Assembly: GCF_032271945.1 (NCBI RefSeq)
Contig: NZ_CP130319.1
Coordinates: 5,289,001-5,353,000 of the forward strand
From: Paenibacillus sp. MBLB1832
GTDB taxonomy: Bacteria > Bacillota > Bacilli > Paenibacillales > NBRC-103111
Direction: 5' to 3'
DNA: 64,000 nt
Below the pieces are notes generated by a model. That model was not told the DNA's origin. It did not search any database and saw nothing but the letters and a program-made list of their open reading frames with translations. Numbering within the stretch: the first letter of the stretch is position 1; every line of letters begins with the position of its first letter. Shown here in pieces: positions 59,688 to 64,000 of the stretch. The translations under genes were made by a program, and so were the position numbers.

Positions 59688-60596
59688 ATGCAGATTGAGG
59701 TTTCCACCAAGAACATGCCCTTCCTAGAATGCTTCTCCTCGGAGACGCGGGTGAAGATGATTGAACTGCTCGGCGAAGCGCCGTTAAATATTAAGCAGCT
59801 GTCTCAGCAGCTGGAGATTTCGTCAGCGATTGTGACGAAGCATATCCAGAAGCTGGAGCAAGCTGGGATTGTACGCTCGGAGAGCGTCACAGGCGTACGC
59901 GGTACGCAGAAGATCTGCTACTTGCAGCTCGACCAAGCTACGCTGCAATTTCGATCCAAAAAGCCGTACGAGCATCCGACAACGACCATTGCCATTCCGA
60001 TTGGCCAGTACTCCGCGTACGAAGTGAACCCCACCTGTGGATTGGCGTCGCCGACACAGCTGATTGGGGTGCTGGATGATCCGCGGTATTTTGCCGATCC
60101 GCAGCACGTACAAGCAGGCATTCTTTGGTTCGGCAGCGGCTACGTTGAGTACCGGATACCGAACTTCTTGCACAGCAACCAAAAGCTCCGCACCTTGGAA
60201 ATTTCGTTCGAAATTTGCTCCGAAGCTCCGGGGTTCAACGAGAATTGGCCTTCGGATATTTCATTCTCCATCAACGGCAAACCGATCGGACAATGGACAT
60301 GTCCCGGTGACTTTGGCAAGCAGCGCGGCGTATTATCCCCGGATTGGTGGGGGAATGGGAACACGCAGCATGGCCTGCTGAAAATCATCACCGTCAGTCC
60401 GCAGGGCTCTTTCCTGGATGGAACACAAATCTCAGCAACCACGATCCATGATCTGCAAATTGCCTTCTCGCAAGATATTCACTTCCGCATTGCTTCCTTA
60501 GAAACCGCAGCGAATTGCGGCGGCGTAACCCTGTTCGGCAAGTCTTTCGGCAACTATGCACAGGATATCGTTGTGACAATGCACGAGGATAAATAA
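59688..60596 (+). CDS. ArsR-type HTH regulator with large C-terminal domain
   Basis: 302 residues. Winged helix at the N-terminus (about 8-85): FSSETRVKMIELLGEAPLNIKQLSQQLEISSAIVTKHIQKLEQAGIVRSES. The rest, about 200 residues, is a beta-rich domain (SFEICSEAPGFNENWPSDISFSINGKPIGQW, HGLLKIITVSPQGSF) that could bind a sugar or other ligand; it resembles a jelly-roll but I cannot name it. Such ArsR-like proteins occur in Paenibacillus beside sugar genes. No target gene is adjacent on the same strand. Confidence 0.8.
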   Translation: MQIEVSTKNMPFLECFSSETRVKMIELLGEAPLNIKQLSQQLEISSAIVTKHIQKLEQAGIVRSESVTGVRGTQKICYLQLDQATLQFRSKKPYEHPTTTIAIPIGQYSAYEVNPTCGLASPTQLIGVLDDPRYFADPQHVQAGILWFGSGYVEYRIPNFLHSNQKLRTLEISFEICSEAPGFNENWPSDISFSINGKPIGQWTCPGDFGKQRGVLSPDWWGNGNTQHGLLKIITVSPQGSFLDGTQISATTIHDLQIAFSQDIHFRIASLETAANCGGVTLFGKSFGNYAQDIVVTMHEDK

Positions 60597-60618
60597 CTAC
60601 GCGGCTCGCTTCTAACCA

Positions 60619-60665
60619 AAAAAGGGCAATCCCTCAACCACTCTGGCTGAGGAATTGCCCTTTTT
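60619..60665. terminator. Bidirectional terminator between convergent genes
   Basis: AAAAGGGCAATTCCTCA-type stem (60619-60635 with 60647-60665) with A/T tails on both sides. It serves the ArsR-type gene and the convergent glycosyltransferase gene. Confidence 0.9.
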
Positions 60666-60670
60666 CCTTA

Positions 60671-61852
60671 CTACACATTTGCATATGAAAATTGCAAACC
60701 ATCCTGGACCGGCAAATAATGATGCTCCGTTGCGAGAATGGCATCCAACATGCGTAGTACGTCAGGTTGCCGATGCCGTTCTTGCGCATTCCGTTTCAAT
60801 TGTTGGAGGACGGATTTATTGGCGATGACCTCAAGCAATCGGCTCGTAAGCTCCGCGGCGTTCTTCACTTCAACCGCTGCGCCAATCCCTACTAAGTAAG
60901 CGGCATTTGCCTGCTCTTGGCCAGGAATCGGCTTGTAAAGCATCATCGGCAGCTCAAGCGCAAGTGCCTCCGAAACTGTCAGCCCGCCAGGCTTCGTGAC
61001 GATGAGATCGGAGAGCGCCATCAGTTCGTGAACGTGATCGACGAAGCCCGTCACCACAACGCGATGACGCGTGTTCGATCCGCCCAGCTCCTCCTGCAAC
61101 TGCTGCTTGAGCTTCTCGTTGCGTCCACACACGAAAACAAATTGCACCGGCGACGTCAATTCATCCGATTGGAGCGCGGACTTGAACGATTTGCCGATCA
61201 AGCCATGGCCGCCGCCCATGACGAGCACGGTTGGCATATCCCGCATTAGTCCATGCTGATCTCGCAGCACGTCCCGATCATAGCTCTGCGTGAACGCTTC
61301 GCGGATCGGAATGCCCGTGACGATGATTCGCTGCTCCGGAATCGCATACAGCAGGAGAGCCTGTTTCACATGCTCTGCCCCCACCAAATACCGATCGGTC
61401 CCCGGATGAATCCAGTAGCTATGATCGGTGTAATCCGTTATAACCGTCACCGTCGGAACGGTGGTCAAGCCGTTGCATTTGAGATAAGACATCGCCGCGG
61501 CTGCTCCTGGGAACGTGCACACGACTTCCGTGGGCGCTTCTTCAGCTAGCAAGTCGAGCATCCGATCGGTGCTGAAGGATTTCATTCTTTTGAACATATG
61601 GGAAAGGGTCGTCTCATGTCTCGTCTTACGATAGAGGTAGCCATATAAGGAGGGTAAGCTCTTCACCCACTGCATATAACAAAATTTCCCCACCTCATGC
61701 AGATACGGATGCGTCCACGCCAAATAATCGACCACTTTCACATCCATTTCTGGCTTATACGTACGTGCGGCTTCCAAAATGGCTTGTGCGGCTTTATTGT
61801 GTCCATCTCCCAGACTGCCCGTTAGTATTAGGAGCTTACCTCTTCTTCTCAT
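60671..61852 (-). CDS. UgtP-like diacylglycerol glycosyltransferase
   Basis: 393 residues. GT28/MGDG-synthase fold: N-terminal LLILTGSLGDGHNKAAQAIL, membrane-contact segment YMQWVKSLPSLYGYLYRKTRH, and the nucleotide-sugar site VTKPGGLTVSEALALELPMMLYKPIPGQEQANAAYL. It should transfer glucose or galactose from a UDP-sugar to diacylglycerol to make membrane glycolipids and lipoteichoic acid anchors. Its start overlaps the stop of the PAP2 gene by one base, so the pair is probably translated together. Confidence 0.92.
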   Translation of the reverse strand: MRRRGKLLILTGSLGDGHNKAAQAILEAARTYKPEMDVKVVDYLAWTHPYLHEVGKFCYMQWVKSLPSLYGYLYRKTRHETTLSHMFKRMKSFSTDRMLDLLAEEAPTEVVCTFPGAAAAMSYLKCNGLTTVPTVTVITDYTDHSYWIHPGTDRYLVGAEHVKQALLLYAIPEQRIIVTGIPIREAFTQSYDRDVLRDQHGLMRDMPTVLVMGGGHGLIGKSFKSALQSDELTSPVQFVFVCGRNEKLKQQLQEELGGSNTRHRVVVTGFVDHVHELMALSDLIVTKPGGLTVSEALALELPMMLYKPIPGQEQANAAYLVGIGAAVEVKNAAELTSRLLEVIANKSVLQQLKRNAQERHRQPDVLRMLDAILATEHHYLPVQDGLQFSYANV

Positions 61853-62523
61853 TACTTCATTCCCCTTTCGAGCTTATCTGACGGCACACCCTCAGCCTTC
61901 CATCCAGTCAACCACGCTCTTCTACTTCTCTCTATGAGATAGACGACACTTTCTGCCACTAGCACTGCACCTACCAGATCCAGAATCACATGTTGCTTCA
62001 CGAATAACGTCGACACAATAATCAACATCGCGATCGCTGCCGTCACAAACTGGTATCCCCTAGCAATCCTCTTCGATCGAAGATAGGCTCTCATCATCAA
62101 ATAGGCGGTCAGCACATGTGTACTTGGAAAACAATTAAACGGTTCATCCGAGTTATACACCCACTGCATAGTCTGAGTGAGCCAATCACTGCCTACTAAA
62201 GCCGGTCGCGGAACCGTTGTCTGATATATAGCATAGACGCCATAACACAAGAGTAAACCTAGGATAAATTCAATCAGTGTTCTCACGTAATTCGCCCTGT
62301 CGCGATACACGAGATACAAGAAGCCCCCTGCTAGAAATGCATACCAGAATAAATACGGCACCACGAAGCCTTGAATAAAAGGGATCTGCCGATCCAAATT
62401 CGTCATCAAGCTGTACGCTTTCCCTGTATCTTGATTGAGATGTATATAAATGAGCCCTACCAAGGGGATCAAAAGTAAGCCGCTGCATGCTAATAAATAC
62501 GACATCCACGCTTTCTGCCTCAT
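61852..62523 (-). CDS. PAP2-superfamily membrane phosphatase
   Basis: 223 residues with six membrane segments. PAP2 signature pieces: VPRPALVGSDW, CFPSTHVLTAYLMMRAYL (the PSGH-type motif, here PSTH) and STLFVKQHVILDLVGAVLV with the catalytic His and Asp. It should dephosphorylate a lipid phosphate such as phosphatidate, which would supply diacylglycerol for the glycosyltransferase encoded next to it. Ribosome site GAGG seven bases upstream. Confidence 0.88.
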   Translation of the reverse strand: MRQKAWMSYLLACSGLLLIPLVGLIYIHLNQDTGKAYSLMTNLDRQIPFIQGFVVPYLFWYAFLAGGFLYLVYRDRANYVRTLIEFILGLLLCYGVYAIYQTTVPRPALVGSDWLTQTMQWVYNSDEPFNCFPSTHVLTAYLMMRAYLRSKRIARGYQFVTAAIAMLIIVSTLFVKQHVILDLVGAVLVAESVVYLIERSRRAWLTGWKAEGVPSDKLERGMK

Positions 62524-62719
62524 GCCACATCCTCGCTCTCCCTTACGTTACCTTAATCATAAGCGAGATTCATCTGCGGCTAAATGCACCAAGGTAGTGA
62601 TTTTCGTTAGCCAAAGGTCGTGATAAATCCTAGACTTAAGTCGGAGTTGTCCAACTGCAAGTGGGCATATACAGGCTTATTTTCGCTATTGATGATCGAT
62701 CTGATCTTCCATAAAAATC

Positions 62720-62820
62720 TGTGGATAAATCAATATGTGGATATGTGTATAAAGGATTTATATTCTTATGCACAGCGCGATCTGTGGACATGTTGATAGT
62801 GTGGGTAAGTCTGGGGATAA
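62720..62820 (-). other. Cluster of DnaA boxes
   Basis: All in one orientation: TGTGGATAA (62720, perfect), TGTGGATAT (62736), TGTGTATAA (62744, fits TTATNCACA), TGTGGACAT (62783), TGTGGGTAA (62800) and TGGGGATAA (62812). Seven-ninths or better match to the DnaA box within 101 bp is far beyond chance for this composition. No dnaA/dnaN genes are near, so it is more likely a DnaA titration or regulation cluster than an origin. The rest of 62524-62719 shows nothing clear. Confidence 0.8.
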
Positions 62821-62898
62821 GTGGAATAAGCATGGTGTGAACCGCGAAAATGAGGGGGCAAAAAGAGGGAGAAGGTGGGAGGCAGATAGCTATGAAAA

Positions 62899-62990
62899 CT
62901 AAATGGATTTTATGTCTTTAATTGAGGATGATTCCTTTATGAATAAAAGTAATAGATGGATTTCATGCAGATACAAGAAATCCATCTATT
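62899..62990. repeat. Rearranged family A repeat; part acts as terminator
   Basis: Elements CTAAATGGATTTTATG at 62899 and AATAGATGGATTTCATGC at 62951 are 52 bp apart, as in the other family A loci. An inverted copy directly follows, so AATAGATGGATTTC (62951-62964) and GAAATCCATCTATT (62977-62990) form a perfect 14-bp hairpin. On the minus strand this sits just after the stop of the lipoprotein gene and is followed by TACTTTTATTC, so it probably ends that transcript. Confidence 0.8.
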
Positions 62991-62992
62991 TT

Positions 62993-63790
62993 TCACGGCG
63001 ATAAAAATTGATATTTCGACTCCGTTGCCACAAAATCGCCTAGCTTCAAAAGCTCCCTTTTCCCCATGTTCCCTTTCACCGTATGAGTCGTCGGCTTGTC
63101 TGCATTGGGATCATCCACGATGCGTTTGACATAATCGCCTGTCAGCAGGTTATAGTCTTCTTCGTTCCCCGTTTCCTCGGTCATCGTTCCTGTGAAGAAG
63201 GAGCCCAACGTGGCGCCGATCAGATACCAATCATCATTTTGAAAACGAAACCGATAATTGGCATACCATCTTTCATTGCTCCCGCCATAGAAACTCACCA
63301 CGACCGAGCCTCGATCTATCCCAATTTCCGTTAACGGGTCGCCCCAGATCCCACCTTCATCCGCTCTCAAAATCGCTTGTTTCGCTATAATAGATGGTGT
63401 ATACGTACCCTCCCCATTCCCAAAAGCAATCAACAAAGCCCGCTGCGGCGCTTCGCCTTGCTTGGATCCCTTTTGTTCAATAACCATAGCGACATCTGGT
63501 ATTCCATCTTTGTTCAAATCCCCTTCTGCCTTCTCTGGACGATCGTTCCGAACTAGAGGCTGCCACCCCGCAGGAACAAGGTCACCCAACTCCTTAGCGC
63601 CGCTAAGTATCGGCTTAGGGCTTACAGCAGGAGACGGTGCCACGCTCCCTTTGCTGGTCTTCACTGCCACGGGTGTCACCGTCGCCTTTTCCACCTTATT
63701 CTCCTCCACAACAAGTGTAGGCTCTGCCGGCCGACACCCTGACAATCCGATCATCAGGCTCACAGCCACCGTTACATATAGCACCTTCAC
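62993..63790 (-). CDS. Lipoprotein of unknown function with a calcium-type repeat
   Basis: 265 residues from the GTG at 63790, eight bases after GAGAGGAG; the ATG at 63817 has no ribosome site. This gives a clean lipoprotein signal (MKVLYVTVAVSLMIGLSGC). After a Val/Lys/Pro-rich linker a VCBS/FG-GAP-like piece GDLNKDGIPDVAMVIE appears, then a beta-rich domain (VVVSFYGGSNERWYANYRFRFQNDDWYLIGA). It resembles secreted FG-GAP-like proteins found beside bacilli cell-wall genes, but I cannot name a function. Confidence 0.8.
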   Translation of the reverse strand: MKVLYVTVAVSLMIGLSGCRPAEPTLVVEENKVEKATVTPVAVKTSKGSVAPSPAVSPKPILSGAKELGDLVPAGWQPLVRNDRPEKAEGDLNKDGIPDVAMVIEQKGSKQGEAPQRALLIAFGNGEGTYTPSIIAKQAILRADEGGIWGDPLTEIGIDRGSVVVSFYGGSNERWYANYRFRFQNDDWYLIGATLGSFFTGTMTEETGNEEDYNLLTGDYVKRIVDDPNADKPTTHTVKGNMGKRELLKLGDFVATESKYQFLSP

Positions 63791-63938
63791 AGCACTTGCT
63801 CCTCTCAATGTGTTCATTTAATATTTTATTTTACCACTAACTTCCAATTAGATGTAATACTCAATGAAACTTTTCGACGCCTAGCACGTCTAATGCTTAG
63901 AAATGTTTACCAAATACAGGAATTGGATAGGTGATCGC

Positions 63939-64000
63939 ATGACATGGCGAACGCGTTTGATCGCGGCAGTAATCGTTGCAACAACAGTGGGCTTGTTAGC
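63939..64000 (+). CDS. Start of a secreted or membrane protein gene, cut by the window edge
   Basis: ATG at 63939 behind AGGTGA; the 20 visible codons read MTWRTRLIAAVIVATTVGLL, a typical signal peptide or membrane anchor. Nothing more can be said. Confidence 0.6.
   Translation, partial: MTWRTRLIAAVIVATTVGLL

Noticed and set aside
62720..62820. Chromosomal replication origin
   Set aside because: No dnaA, dnaN, rpmH or gyr genes nearby, and no AT-rich unwinding region or opposite-strand boxes; a titration or regulatory cluster fits better.
62636..62833. 65-codon open frame antisense through the DnaA-box cluster
   Set aside because: Low-complexity, no ribosome site and no recognisable protein; better explained by the DnaA boxes.

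Overview
The window looks like a chromosomal segment from an endospore-forming Firmicute of the Paenibacillus type. It carries a GerA/GerB/GerC spore germination operon, CssRS and Bce-type stress modules, a KimA potassium importer under a c-di-AMP riboswitch, a YesMN-type two-component system with sugar ABC genes, and an alkA / adaAB alkylation-repair locus. Ribosome sites are strong (AGGAGG-like) and base composition is near balanced, with a GC-rich island around 15.5-16.0 kb. I see no phage, plasmid, transposase, tRNA, rRNA or cas genes.

Layout. 0-8.9 kb: end of an unidentified gene, a membrane diguanylate cyclase, a divergent SRAP-family protein, a tandem hairpin array, a DUF1284-NUDIX pair, a large permease, a GNAT enzyme, a class V aminotransferase and an orphan response regulator. 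8.9-18 kb: lipoprotein deacetylase with a YqkE-like protein, kimA with its riboswitch, a type II NADH dehydrogenase behind two Rex/Fnr-like boxes, an EcsC protein, and a biotin ECF transporter split around a BirA operator (ecfA and a fused ecfA-ecfT one way, bioY the other). 18.6-26.5 kb: secreted acidic protein, CssR/CssS, then a Bce-type ABC transporter divergent from its two-component system. 26.8-36.9 kb: MerR/AHSA1 pair, ThuA and a divergent AraC regulator, SPL-like radical SAM protein, DUF5946 protein, a SRPBCC-EVE-MarR operon, rhomboid protease, DUF421 protein, and the adaA(interrupted)-adaB / alkA repair locus. 37-43 kb: small zinc-ribbon protein, secreted repeat protein, Bcr/CflA exporter, remnant of a solute-binding protein gene, Old Yellow Enzyme with a divergent ArsR regulator, FrnE. 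43-51.7 kb: sugar ABC permeases, binding protein and YesMN in one direction, and a DbpA helicase. 51.8-56 kb: germination operon. 56-64 kb: acetyltransferases, AraC/GyrI-like regulator, P-loop kinase, nuclease-like protein, ArsR-type regulator, UgtP-like glycosyltransferase with PAP2 phosphatase, a DnaA-box cluster, and a lipoprotein.

Most unusual structure. Five gene-free regions carry the same geometry: four short (20-25 bp), often quasi-palindromic elements starting at about 0, 50, 110 and 160 bp, the first two in one orientation and the last two inverted. Three loci (18071, 37038, 39927) share one core motif, a fourth (62899) is a rearranged copy, and two others (26562, 43040) use unrelated motifs in the same 50-60-50 spacing. 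An eight-copy hairpin array at 2439-2827 has a similar 51-52 bp pitch. I know of no described element with this architecture.

Several genes have starts that only the protein family and the ribosome site reveal: CTG for the ArsR regulator at 41487, probably ATT for the DUF5946 protein at 31269, TTG for FrnE. adaA is cut by an in-frame TAA. All functional names rest on reading protein motifs by eye, with no database search.
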